NCBI GenBank assembly: GCA_029339195.1
Contig: JAPTJF010000411.1
Span: 1 to 56,321 of the forward strand
DNA: 56,321 nt
Reading direction: 5' to 3'
Source of the DNA: Micractinium sp. NFX-FRZ
Lineage: Eukaryota > Chlorophyta > Trebouxiophyceae > Chlorellales > Chlorellaceae
Position 1 is the stretch's first letter, and every line of letters starts with the position of its first letter. Made by a program: the position numbers and the translations under genes. The notes beneath the pieces were generated by a model. The model did no database searches and had not been told where the DNA came from. It saw nothing but the letters and a program-made list of their open reading frames with translations. Positions 44,951 to 56,028 of the stretch are shown piece after piece.

Positions 44951-46307
44951 CAGGCAGGTCCCTGGGCAGGCATGCATGGGACGGGTGTGCCAGCTGGCCC
45001 TTACCGTTTGGCCAGGGACTTTGCCGCTGCTTGGAGCACCTTGACGTAGCGGGCAGCGGTGGACTTGGACGGCGGCGGCGTCGCCTCCAGCGCCCGCCCA
45101 AACGAGGACATGAGGATGAAGCCGATGTCGTGGGTCTGCAAAGCCACATCAGGCGGACGGTTATGGAATCAAAATTAGCAACAGCGGGCAGCAGAGCGAG
45201 GTGAGGCGAGGCGGAGCAGGCTGTGCTGTCATGCTGAGGTGGCCTGGCAGGGGGCGACCATGCCATGCGCCGCCCTCTCATGCACACCCCTTGCACGCGC
45301 GTGGCGCCATCCCTGCCCTGAGCTCCCTCCACCAGACGCACACAGGCAACACCTGCCGCCTGCCGCACAAGAGGTGCAACCCAAATGTCAGGCCCTCGTT
45401 CTGCACAAAGGCCCTGTTCCGCATATGGGCCGTATTCCGCATGCAGGCATGGCCCGACAGCATGCCCTGCCCTCGGCACCCCACTCCACTCACCCGCCCA
45501 CCCACCCCGGTGTTTGTAAGGAAGGAGGAGGGAGCCACCCACCCACCCACCCGCCCACCCACCCCGGTGTTTGTAAAGGGCCACCCACCCCGCCTACCCA
45601 CCCCGGTGTTTGACTTGACTGACTCCAGGCTGGGCAGCAGGGCAGCGGCGGCCTTGGACCAGGCCTTGGAGCGGGCCAGCAGGTTCGTCTTCCACAGGCA
45701 GCCGACGAAGAAGCCTGCAGGGAGATGCAGTGGCAAAGAAGGGGGGAAGGGAACAGGGGGTGCGGTGGGGACGCCGAACGCAGCAAGGGGGGATGCAGAA
45801 ACGCGCAGGCGCATGGTCGGTTCTGCCAATGCACTGCAGCAGCAGCAGCGGCAGCAGAGGTGGACACGATGAACCGAGCATGCATCAGAGGGGCTGTGCA
45901 GCAGTGTGTCGTGGCGATCGCATAGCCTCCGGTACAACCACCAGTTGCCGCTGATGCGCACCTGAAGTCCAATCCGTCTGCTCCACCCGCGCCCAGCTGC
46001 CGTCCGCAGTTGTGTTCCTGCCTGGGAACTCGTCGCTGCCAGGTGGGAAATCCTTGATGGCCTGCTGCAGCTGTTTAGTCGCAAATTTTAGCACGGGTTT
46101 CAGTTGCTGAAGGTCCGAGACGTTGACGGCGGCGGGGTACAGTTGGGGGAGGTCCGAGACGTTGGCGGCGGCGCCGGCCATGGGCGGTGGTGTGGGCGCG
46201 CCGCTGATTGGCGGCGGCGTGGGCGCGCCGCTCAGCAAGTCGCAGCAGGCCAGCGCCATGACCACGCCGAGCAGCGTTGCTCTGCCCAAGCCCTCGGGCC
46301 GGCGCAT
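42734..46307 (-). CDS. Secreted GH88 unsaturated glucuronyl hydrolase
   Basis: 445 aa. Exons (minus): 45962-46307, 45602-45714, 45005-45135, 44754-44821, 44077-44238, 43728-43785, 43244-43400, 42734-43036. GH88 enzymes hydrate and release 4,5-unsaturated uronic acids from oligosaccharides made by polysaccharide lyases. Family landmarks: THDIGF (Asp about 156), VDNMMNLELLF (catalytic-type Asp about 220), STYHKVIYD, THQGYADSSTWTRGQAWAIY (about 281-300) and DTSAGAIAAAGLLRLA. Both Asp positions used by characterised GH88/GH105 enzymes are present. The start at 46307 (MRRPEGLGRATLLGVVMALACC) gives a signal peptide. Two short internal duplications follow (SGAPTPPP twice, NVSDL twice). Length is typical for an (alpha/alpha)6 barrel. 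The donor of exon 4 is set at 44753 to keep frame. Confidence 0.9.
44923..44955 (+). repeat. GGCA microsatellite
   Basis: A run of GCAG/GGCA units lies in GH88 intron 3. Confidence 0.85.
45505..45613 (-). repeat. Repeated copies of GH88 exon 2 end
   Basis: The exon end and donor (CACCCCGGTGTTTG on + strand, 45598-45611) recurs at about 45505-45518 and 45560-45573 within intron 2, separated by CCACCCAC-type repeats. Confidence 0.75.
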
Positions 46308-47206
46308 CCTGCCGGAAAGGCGAAGTTCGGACAGCACCCCTGGGTGGGTGGCGGCAGCACTGGGTTTGCGTGCCTGTGCTGATCGTCCCCTTTGTCAAGA
46401 ACAGCACAACTGCAGGCGGGTGGTACTGGCGGGCAACCGGCAACCGGCAGCAGTATCCTGTCAATCGCAAACAGGTTTGAAGCGCTTAGTGTTGGTGGGG
46501 CTCGTGTTGAGTGTGGAAGAAGAAGAAGGCTTGATACACCAGCGGGTGAGCTTGGGGAGATGCGCGGGCGGCGGCAAGAAAGCGGGCCGCTGTTCCTAAC
46601 GGCGGGCGGGGGTCCGGTGGGTGTTGGCCCCGTCACCTTGTCTGGGACCCCTCGCGAGCGCCGCTCTCGTCAACACGGAGCGCGGAACGGCCAATCCCTC
46701 CACGCTTGCGGAGGGAAGCCCCTTTCTTTCTTGGTCCTGCGCTGCCTCGGCTGCGGCCACACCTGTCCCAAAACGGAACACTTTTTTGCTTACAAGGATG
46801 GGACGCCCAGAGGGGGACCGGAGGTCGGAGTCAAAAGGGTTCTAGTGCGGGTGGGCTGAGGTGGGCAAAGGACGCGGGAAACTAAATGGACAAATCACAG
46901 TGCGCTAGCATTCGCAAGAGGCTGCTGCCGATCAAACACGGGGGGGTGCATTGAACATCAGAGACTGGGGGGTGATTGCTGTTTCGCGGTCCTTAGCTGC
47001 TCTGGTGGAGGAAAAATGAAAGGGGGCGGGGTCAATCCTGGGTGGTTGCCGCCAGGCGGGCAGAGGGTACAGGCAAGGTGGCGGGGAGCCGAGGGGGAGG
47101 GGTGCTGTGGCAGCGCACGGGGCGTGGCGCTTTCTTCGTCGTCTGCGCTGCCAAGCTATGGCGGCCGGTGCCGCAATCACTGGGGTGTCTGACGCGAAGG
47201 CTTCAG
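46308..47206. other. GH88 promoter and eEF3 3' region
   Basis: Both neighbours are on the minus strand. The region holds eEF3's 3'UTR with TGTAA (minus) at 46790-46794 and the GH88 promoter/leader. No gene was recognised. Confidence 0.6.
46790..46794 (-). terminator. TGTAA polyadenylation signal, eEF3
   Basis: TTACA on the + strand lies about 413 bases beyond the eEF3 stop codon. Confidence 0.5.
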
Positions 47207-48358
47207 TTACTCCCAGTCCTCATCCTCATCCGACACCTCCTCACTGCAGCAGGGAGGGGGCACACAAGACATGGGAGCAGCTGGGTTAGAAACGAGACCT
47301 TGACGCAGGCCAACAACTCAAGTCACGATGCGGCCCACGGCTCTCCTTCCAGCTTCTGGCATGTCCTGCTATGGCAAACGAAGGGGCTGCCTCACTCCAC
47401 TGTTGTGCACAACACCCCGCCGCCTTCCACCCCAGAGGCAGCCAGCCCCCCCGTGCAGAGGCAGCCAGCCCCCCCCGCAGGCGGCGCCACGCGCCCGCTA
47501 CGCACCCGCGGTCGCGGCGGGCCTTGTTGGCCTTGGCCCTGGCCTTCTTCTCCTTGCGGGACAGCTCCTTCTTGGGCGCCTTGACCTTGATCGTGTTGCC
47601 GAAGGCGTCGGTGGTCTCCTCCTGGCGCTTCCACTCCAGCTTCTGGGCCTCCAGGGCCGCGGCAGACTGGCCGGTGACAACCAGCTGGCCGCCGCCCACG
47701 GTCCACTTCTCGCCGCACACCTGCGGGAGGGGAGGCGAGGGCGGGAGATGCGGGGCGGAGGGGTCAGAAGATGGGCAGGCACGTGGCGCAGCGAAGGGTG
47801 CACACAGGCACACATTACGGCGGCTTGCCAAGCTCCTCCCTCCCCGCCATCATCTGCACTGGGCCCAGCCTCGCACAAACCATGCTCCCAGAGCCACAGC
47901 ACAGCACCTTGGCCCTAGGTGCACACAGTTCACACACACCAACAGCGCCCCACACCCAAGACACCCACCTGGTTGACAAACTCGTGGTGGTGAGACACGA
48001 TGACAACGCCGCCGCCATACTCGCCCAGGGCCGAGGCCATGGCGCCCAGGGACTCGCGGTCCAGGTAGTTGGTGGGCTCATCCAGCACCAGGATGTGGGG
48101 CTGCTGCCACATGGCGGCACCCAGCACCAGCTTCACCTTCTGGCCACCAGACAGGCCGCGGATCTGCGGGGGGGGGAGGGAGGGGGAGGGCGGGGCAGGG
48201 CGGGAGGTGAGGCACGGGACACAAAAGAGCGTAGGAAGCAGGGTGGAGGACGCAGAGGTGGGATGCTGCGGCAGCCTGCTTGCCTGGGCACGCAGGGCAC
48301 AGCAGGCGGCGGGCAGCGCACACAAATGCACCCCTCTCACACCCGGCTCTGTCTCCTT

Positions 48359-48392
<34 letters not shown>

Positions 48393-51300
48393 GGGAGTGG
48401 GAGGCGAACTCGGCGGGCAGGCCCAGGTTGGCCAGCATCTCCTCCACGTTCTTGGCAGTCAGGGGCTTGCCCGCCAGGCCGGCGGCGGCAGCCTCCTGCG
48501 GGGGGGAACGAAGGGGGGAGGAGGGGGGAGGGAGCGGTGAGCGCGAGTGTTCGTCGGGGAGTGCAGGGGGTGCAGGTGCGTGGTGAGGTGCAGCACTCTC
48601 GATCAGCGCTTCACTCAACCGCAGTTGCAATCGGCCCCACCCATCCCCCCCTGCTTGCTCCCTGCTTAAACACCTACCCTAGCCTCACCCTGACCCGACC
48701 TGCCACCCTGCACCCAGCCCGCGCCCACCTTCATGTCGATGTCGGTGAGCATCTTCTGGAAGCCCATCTCCTCGAGCCGGTCGCGCGTCAGCCAGCTGGT
48801 CTCCGCCTCGTTCTTCCACTGCACCTCGTACTCGTAGCCGCGCTTGAGCTTGCGGCGCGACAGCAGCTTGTCCACCACGCGCTTCACGCCGTCAACCACC
48901 TTGACCTCCGCCATCTTCTTCTCCTCCTCCTCCTTCATCTGTGGGGGCGGAAGCGGGGCGGGAAACAGCGGGACGGGGTGAGTGAAGAGGGACCACAGTG
49001 TCTGGAGGGGCAGAGCATGCCTGGGGGTCTGGCAGGGCAATGCGTGGGCAGGCAGTCGGGTGGAATAGCACCTTGGAGGGATGCAAGTGCTGCTGCCGAC
49101 GTTCTGCTGTCCCCGAGCCCCGCCTCCTCGTCTCCTTGCCCTGCCCACCCCCTCTCATGTGCCATCTGCTGCTCCTCTCCTCCCCCTGCCCTCGACCCTC
49201 CACTGTACCCTCTCCAGCTCAGCTCCTCACCTTACGGGAGACCTTGTCGAGCGACTCGCGGTCCTCGCCGGTGGCATAGCGCCACTGGATGTACTGGTTG
49301 GGGGTCATGTCCAGGTGGTCCTCAATGTGGTGGAACGCGTGCTGCGCCACATAGGCGACCCGCAGGTTGGGGTGCTTCCACACCAGGCCAGACTCCGCCT
49401 CCAGCTCACCAGTGAGCAGCTTGATCATGGTGCTCTGGGGGGGAGGGCAGGGGAGGGCAGGGCAGGGGAGGGAGGGGAGGGCAGGGGTGAGGAAACGAAC
49501 AGAGGAGACGTCGGGAATGCCAGATCCGCAAGCATGCGCAGACGCTCTCAGGCAACACGATTTCAAGCCGCCTCGACTGCCCCGACCCACAGGGCCCCCT
49601 CCTCGCGCTTCACAGCACCCCGCAGCATGGCTGCTCCTCACCTTGCCGGCACCGTTGGGGCCCAGCACGCCCACGCGGCTGTTGAGCGACACCTGGACGT
49701 TGACGTCGTTCAGGATGCGGTTCTCGGCCGTGGGGTACTTGAACGTCACCTGGCGCATCTTCAGGATGGCGCGGTCCTTGGAGGTGACGCCCTGTTGAAG
49801 GAGGAGGAAGGTGGGCAGGGGAGACAACAGGTGAGGAGGAACAACAGGGGGCCTGGGGGCAGGGGCCAGGCAGCACAGCTGTAGTGTGCAGAGCAGAGGG
49901 CGCAGTGCACAGCCTCCCTGCAAGCCCCTACTCTGCTTCTGCTTTGATGAAGCACACTGCCCTGCCCCTCCACTGCCCTGCCCCTCCACTGCCCCACCCC
50001 TCCACAAGATGAGGCTCACCTCCAGGTAGCCGGGCTCGGGGAGCACCCACTTGGTGGTGGCGTCGGCCAGGTTGTAGTAGGCAGCCGCCTCGGGGCGCTG
50101 CTCCACAAACTTGGACAGGTTGCCCAGGTACTGCAGGCGGGAGGAGGGAGGTGGGGAGAAAGGTGAGGGGAAGAAGGTGAGCAGACGGGGGCAGAAGGGC
50201 AGGGGCAGCACAAGCGTGCACGTATCCAGCTGTCAACGCACGGCACCGCAGCACAATACCCCTCCCCCAACCTCCAGGCCACCACCCCACCTTCTTGAGC
50301 TTGAAGTTGTCCTCGTAGTGGATGATGGAGGAGCACACGGCGTCCAGGAAGCCAGAGTCGTGCGACACCACCATGGAGGTCACGCCCTTGAGGCTCACCA
50401 GGTAGTTGATCAGCCACTGCAGAGGGGGGGACCATGGAGAGAGAGATGGGAGGGGTTAGGGTCTAGTGGTGTGCAGAGGGTGCAAGGATTCGCAGCGTGC
50501 AAGGTGTGGAGGCCCCGGCATGCAGCAGCAGCAGCAGCAGCAGCAGAGACGCTCGCGCACGACCACAAGCCGCCGCTGCCATGCCCTACCTGCACGTTGG
50601 TGACGTCCAAGTGGTTGGTGGGCTCATCCAGGAGCATGATGTCGGCGTTCATGAGCATGGCGCGCGCCAGGGCCAGCTTCATCTTCCAGCCACCTGGCGG
50701 GAGGCAAAGGCGGGGGAGGGGAGCAGGCACGGAGGGGCGGGGTGAGCACAAGCGATATGGCAAGGATGAATCAGTGCGGGGCACAGCCGAGCACAGGCAG
50801 ACATGTGCCACCCACTTGCTGCATGCACACGCCAGCACCAACGCGAGCACCGACAGGTGAAGGCTCACTCACCGGACAGGGAGGCCACGGGCATGGCCTG
50901 GCGCTCGGCGTCAAAGCCCACGCTCTCCAGCACCTCGATGATGCGCTCCCGGCTGGGCATCACCTCCTTCACCATAGAGTCGTTCAGCACAAACTCCACC
51001 ACGGGGGTCTCCGCCTCTGCGGGGGGAAGGCAGCGAGGAAGAAAGCTGTGAGCGGAGGTGGTGCACAGGTCGGGTACAGCTGACGGCAAGCAGCGCACGC
51101 CACGCCCCGCGCACGAAACACGCATGGCAGCGCGCAGCCGCAAGCCGCCAGCTCAGCGCCGCCAGCTCACCAGAGGCGTCGATGTCGTGCTCCACGTACA
51201 CGGTGCGCAGCTCGGACTTGGGGGGGAAGCCGTCCAGCTGGCCATTGCTGCAGGGGGGAGAAGAGGGCAGGGGGGGGGGACAAGGAGGCAGGGTCAGATA

Positions 51301-54279
51301 ATGGGCGGAGAGGATGCAGAGGGGGCGTGCCGCCGCCGCTGCCGCTGCCGTCTGCTCCTGCGCACCCTCCACACTCACCCCCGACCCTCCCCACACACAA
51401 CAGAGACAAGGCAGTGTAGTGTGGGAAGGCAGTGTAGTGTGAGAAGGCAGTGTAGTGTGCTGTGCGCTGCTACTCACGCGATGGCGCGCATGAGGGTGGA
51501 CTTGCCGGCGCCGTTGGGGCCGCACAGGCCGTAGCGCTGGCCGCGCTTCAGGTGCAGGCGGGCGTTGTTCAGCAGGATCTTGCCACCATAGGCCAGGGAG
51601 AACTCACAGTTGCACAGGTCCTCGCCCTCCTGCGGTGCGGCATGGGAGTGGAAGCAGAGCGCAAGGGGGGGTGAGTGAGCGCCTGTGTGCAGGGGCCCGG
51701 TGGGTTCACCCTGCCCAGCATGTGCCTGTTGAAAGCAGCCTTCCAATGTGTGCACTTCCCGGCCCCCTCTTCCACCCCAGCGAGGGCCGTCGACCCACCT
51801 CCTCCTCCACGGGGGCCATCTCGCGGGACTTGGCGTCCTGGAAGCAGGCGGCGTGGAACTCCTTGCACACAGCGGTGGCGCCGGCGGCGCCGCAGAAGGC
51901 GGTCAGGTAGGGCACCACGGTCTGCGGGGGGAAATGGGAGAGGGAGAGGAGGAGCAGGGTGAGCGGCGAGGCAGAGAGGAGGCAGGCAAGGGGAGTGCTG
52001 CGCGGTGCAGGCGACGGCACGCACATGCCATGTACCCCCGCCTCTTCCTCGCAGCCAGCAAGTTGGCCCTCTCAGGCCCCATCCTCTGCCACCTCCCCAA
52101 TAACTACCAGCAACCACAACTGCTCTGCGGGAGACAAAAGGGTGCCTATTCACCTGGGTCCACTCGGCCTCCTCAAAGTTCTTCACATCAACCAGGTTGG
52201 CGGCCATGCCGGCCACGTAGCGGGAGGCCTCCTCCGCGCCCTCGCCCTTGACGGCCACAGAGGCAGCGTCGGCAGCCTTGTTCAGGGCCTGAAGAGGGTG
52301 GGACGAGAGAGAGAGGGCGGAAGGGGTCGGGGAGCAGGCGGGGGAGGGGAGACACAGCTGTGGACGGGCGGACACGCGGGGCAAACCAGGGCAGCAGAGG
52401 CAAGCAAGCGGGCCAGATGCCGGCAGCAGCACACAGCCTGAAGGCAGGCTGCAGGGAGCCGTTAGCCCCTTCCAGCCCTCGTCTGATGCCCGCCCCGCTC
52501 CCACTCACCGCCAGCACGTCCTCAGTCTGCGCCTTGGGGGGCGCCTCCACGCTGGTGTTGATGCTCTCCAGCACCTTGTGGCAGTCGGTGGCCACGTCGC
52601 GGGCCTCGGGGTTGGACATGCCCTGGGGCAAAGGAAAGGGGGGTGGGGGACGGGATGATTCAATGATCGAGTGGGTGGTGTTGATTGGGGGATGCGCTGG
52701 CAGCTGGCAGGAAGCGTGGCAGGTGTTCAAGCAGACACGCAGGCTGGCAGGCGACAGGGTGGAACCTTCCCTCCCCACCCTCCTGCCGCCCCTCACCGCC
52801 CCCTCACCTCCATGGCAAACTTGACGTTGGGAAGCACGCGTGCCACAAACTCGGCGGCGTCCACGGGGTCGTCCACCAGCTTGGCCATGTTGCGGATGAT
52901 GACGCAGGCCTTGCGGCGGATGGGGGTGGCGCGGTCGGTGAGGCCGCGCACCAGCAGGGGCACCAGGATGGCCAGGGTGCGGGCGTCCACAGACTGGACA
53001 AAGGTGGTGGCGGACAGCTTGTGCACGCAGTCGGGGACCTCGGCGGGCGCGCCGATGCAGCGGATCAGGTGGGGCACAAAGGGCTCAATGTCGCGGTTGC
53101 CAATGGCGGCGCAGCACTTGGTGAGGGCCTCCGTGGCGGCGGCGCGCACGGTGGGCTTCAGGTCAACCATGCAGTTGGTCACGACCGGCACAATCTCAGG
53201 CAGGTACACCTGCAGGTGCGGGTAACAGGAGGAAGCAGGGGAGGGAGGGAGTGGGGGTTAGAGGAGGAGGCGGGGGAGGGGAGTGGAGTTGGGAGGCGAG
53301 GGCGGGCGAGCGGACACACACGGGGCGAGCAGGCATATGAGCGGGATGCGGCAAACGGTATCCCACAGGCGGCCGTGGGGCGGCGGGGCTCACCGAGATC
53401 TGCTCGGGCGAGGCGGAGGCGAGGTGGCCCAGGAACTTGGTGGCAGCCTCCTTGGTCTGCCACCTGCAGAAAGAAGAAGAGAGAGGGAGCGGGGGCGGGC
53501 GGGCTGGGTGAGTGCATGGGCGGGGGCGGCTGTGTCAAGAGGACCCCGAATGCGTTGCCGGAAGGCGCTGCCAGATTGCGCGGCTGGTTGCCTCCAAGAA
53601 AGGGCTGCTGCCAGAATGCTGGGGTGGATGCTGTGCAGGCGGCCTTGCCACTCAGGGGCAGCAGGCGGCGGGGGCTACGCACTTGGGGTCGGCCATGGCC
53701 TCGAACAGCGCGGGCAGCGCCAGCTTAACGGCGTTGCGGTTCAGCGCAGTCATCACTGCCAGACCGGCAGAGTCAGCGGCGGCGCGCACGGCGGCATCCT
53801 GCAGTGGGAGGTAAGGCAGAGGCAGGTGAGCAGACCGCGCGGGGTAGCTGCCTGCGCGTGCCCCCGCCGCCGCCAGCGCCGTCGGAGCCAGCACCCTCGT
53901 GCTGGCTGATCGCTGCTCTGCGTTTCCGGATCGCTGCCCGAGAGGTCAAGGAGGTGCTGGTGGGGCAAGAGCCGACCAGCCGCCAGCGGGCATTTTGACG
54001 CGCCAGCGCATGGCGGCGCGTCATGCTGAAGCCTCCCGTGGGCCTCGCAGGCCCGGAATTCCCTGAGGAGGCCCAGCAGGGGCCAGGGCAGGGCCCCAGC
54101 AGGCCGCGGCCCGCGGCCTTGCTTGCCTTGTGGGAGGTCGCCTTGAGCAGCGCGGGCAGGTGGGCGATGAGGTGAATCTCAGCGGCCGGGCCCTTGCCAG
54201 CCGCGGCGGTCAGCGCCTCCAGGGAGGCACAGTCTCCAAGCGTGAGCTTGGACAGCTCCTGAGCGAGTGCGGCGGCCAT
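47207..54279 (-). CDS. eEF3: Translation elongation factor 3 (eEF3), ABC-F ATPase
   Basis: 980 aa, 20 exons (minus): 54127-54279, 53683-53798, 53394-53463, 52808-53209, 52509-52622, 52154-52288, 51799-51921, 51478-51629, 51171-51247, 50873-51016, 50590-50693, 50291-50416, 50020-50130, 49642-49791, 49231-49434, 48729-48938, 48391-48495, 47969-48163, 47506-47720, 47207-47243. eEF3 is a ribosome-bound ATPase that promotes E-site tRNA release and translocation. Layout is complete: HEAT repeats (about 60-370); ABC1 with [39 protein letters not shown]2 with [36 protein letters not shown]; and a chromodomain-like insert in ABC2 ([21 protein letters not shown], about 755-790), diagnostic of eEF3. The tail is Lys-rich, then acidic (ending SDEDEDWE). 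Slightly shorter than the yeast protein (about 1,040). Intron 1 has a GC donor. Confidence 0.97.
48361..48390 (+). repeat. CA dinucleotide microsatellite
   Basis: A pure (AC)15 run directly abuts the donor of eEF3 exon 17. On the coding strand the intron begins with a GTGTGT run. Confidence 0.95.
51411..51459 (+). repeat. GCAGTGTAGTGTG tandem repeat
   Basis: Three units of about 17 bp (AAGGCAGTGTAGTGTG) lie in eEF3 intron 8. Confidence 0.85.
53799..54126 (-). other. GC-AG intron (eEF3 intron 1)
   Basis: The donor AAG|GCAAGC joins to CTGCAG|GATGCC, giving [13 protein letters not shown], in frame with the HEAT region. Without splicing the frame also stays open for a while, so the donor call rests on the HEAT-repeat sequence on both sides. 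Confidence 0.65.
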
Positions 54280-55800
54280 GCTGGTTGCGTGACAGCAGCA
54301 GAGAGCTCAGGAGCTTGAAAGAGACGGCACGAGGCCGAAGCTTGAGAGAGTATGGGAAAGGTAGAGAGAGTAGAGGAGGGAGGGGGCGGGAGCGGGGGCC
54401 ATGTAGCGGGGCCCTGCCCGGGTCACTCGAAATGGGTGTCGGAGCCACAGCCACAAATTGGCGGCAGATTCGTGGCGCCCCGGGGCTTCAGAATACCTTC
54501 AGGGCGTCTCTGGCAAGCGTTTGGGTGCAGTCGGAGGGCCTGCGCTGCACAGCCGCAGGCCCAGCCGCCACCGGCGCCTTGCGTCAGCGGCGGGCCCTGC
54601 AGGCCACTACCTGGGGCGGGGTGTTTATCTGCCCAAAAAGCGACCCCACCACGCTCCGTGACCTTTCATCAGGTCGCACAGGGCCTATGAATGTATCTGA
54701 GGTTGGCAGGGCAGGGGGTTTGTGGCGTCGCTCCTCTCAGGGCACCGTTCCCGCCCCGCCAGATACCGGGTCACTACAGCCGCATATGTGCACTTTAACA
54801 AACGCCCGGCGCCTGAATTTGAAATCCGAGTTTCGGCAGGCACCAGCGATGCCTCCTGCTGCCGATATGCGTACTTTGTGCTGCAGGTGCGGGCAAACCC
54901 AATCCACGGGGGGAACAGGCCTGTTGCATTCCTGGCTGTGCAGCGGCACTCGTCGCCCCACACTCATCACCCATCAACCGACACGAGGCTCGCCCCAACT
55001 GTCGCACAGCTCTCGCCCCGCCTTGCCTGCCCCACCCGCTGCTTCGTGGCACATGATCACCTCTGCTGCATCCAAGCTGCGTTGGCTGTCAAACCTTGAT
55101 GCGCTCTTGCTACTTGTTGCCGATGACCGACGCGGCCCACCCTCACCTAGCTCACCCAGCCCCTGCCCGCTGCCGCCGCCCATGCCGCTGCCTGCCCCTC
55201 CTCTGCCCGCTTCCAATTCCCACAGAAAGGCCTGCAAACCCATCAGGGCCCCCATCTTTGAGGTTCAAGACCTTCTACAAGGCCGGAGCTAGCCTGTGGA
55301 TGCAGTGCAGTGCTGCGCCGTGGCTTCCAAGTGGGGTTTATATGTGCCCCCTCCCCCTCCTCACACTCGCCCCAGATTCAGAAGGAGGGTTACCTCTGAG
55401 CCTGACCTGACAATCAAGACAACAAGCACAAGCTGGCACTATCTCCGCCTTCCGATGCAGCGGCCTGCCGCCTTGCTGCTGGGCGCATCATGCCTCTGCC
55501 GCCAATGCTGCTCCGCGGCGTGCACCGCACGCACCCACCCCTGCCTATGCCCCGCCTGCCCCGCCTGCACGTCCAAGCTGCCAGCTGCATTGCTGCCTGC
55601 GCACTATCATTTCAAGGGCATGCATTTAAAGTAATTTCCAGACTGGTAGGACTCCACAGGGAGGCATTCTAGCTGCAGCCATATGCAGCAATCATTTTGG
55701 CACTGCCGCCGCTCTGCTGCGGGCTGGGTGTGACCCCCATTACATTGGGCGGTACTGCTTCAGTCTGGCGGGGTCCTGCAGACCAGCTGCAGAGGGCAGC
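54280..55800. promoter_or_regulatory. eEF3 promoter and leader, 3' region of right-end gene
   Basis: This is a 1.5-kb gap between minus-strand genes. Immediately upstream of the eEF3 start, about 54342-54398 is strongly purine-rich on the + strand, so the eEF3 leader is CT-rich. A long open frame on the + strand (54432-55292 from its first ATG) has no recognisable domain and is probably chance. Confidence 0.45.
55740..55744 (-). terminator. TGTAA polyadenylation signal, right-end gene
   Basis: TTACA on the + strand lies 57 bases past the stop codon at 55801. It supports a real gene end there. Confidence 0.5.
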
Positions 55801-56028
55801 CTAGCTGAAGCGGTACGCCGCAAACGAGGTGGCACCGCTCTCCGCCTGGGTGGTCGAGTTTGGCGGGATGGCGCAGACCAGCTTCCAGCGGAAGCGAAGC
55901 GCCTCGGCCTCCCCCCAGTCATACCCCTGCAGCCCCATCCCGCGCTGCCCATGCGCGTGCTTGGAGGCCGCACCAGCCTGCACCAGCCTGGCGTCTCGGT
56001 AGCCGGGGACGGTGCGGGCGAGGGAGAC
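55801..56028 (-). CDS. Last exon of an unrecognised gene (partial)
   Basis: The last coding exon runs from the acceptor CCCGCAG|GTCTCC at 56028 to the TAG at 55801. It encodes about 75 residues including SLARTVPGYRDARLV, GYDWGEAEALRFRWKLV and the ending SFAAYRFS. I do not recognise the family. 56029-56321 would be intron or further upstream exon, and the rest lies outside the window. A good acceptor, an open frame and a TGTAA 57 bases after the stop support it. Confidence 0.4.
   Translation of the reverse strand, partial: VSLARTVPGYRDARLVQAGAASKHAHGQRGMGLQGYDWGEAEALRFRWKLVCAIPPNSTTQAESGATSFAAYRFS

Noticed and set aside
48069..49415. Plus-strand open frame of 448 codons
   Set aside because: It is antisense to eEF3 exons, an effect of GC-rich third positions.
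54267..55292. Plus-strand open frame of 341 codons upstream of eEF3
   Set aside because: It begins without ATG (first in-frame ATG at 54432), overlaps the eEF3 start, and has no domain or intron signals. Kept only as a remote possibility.
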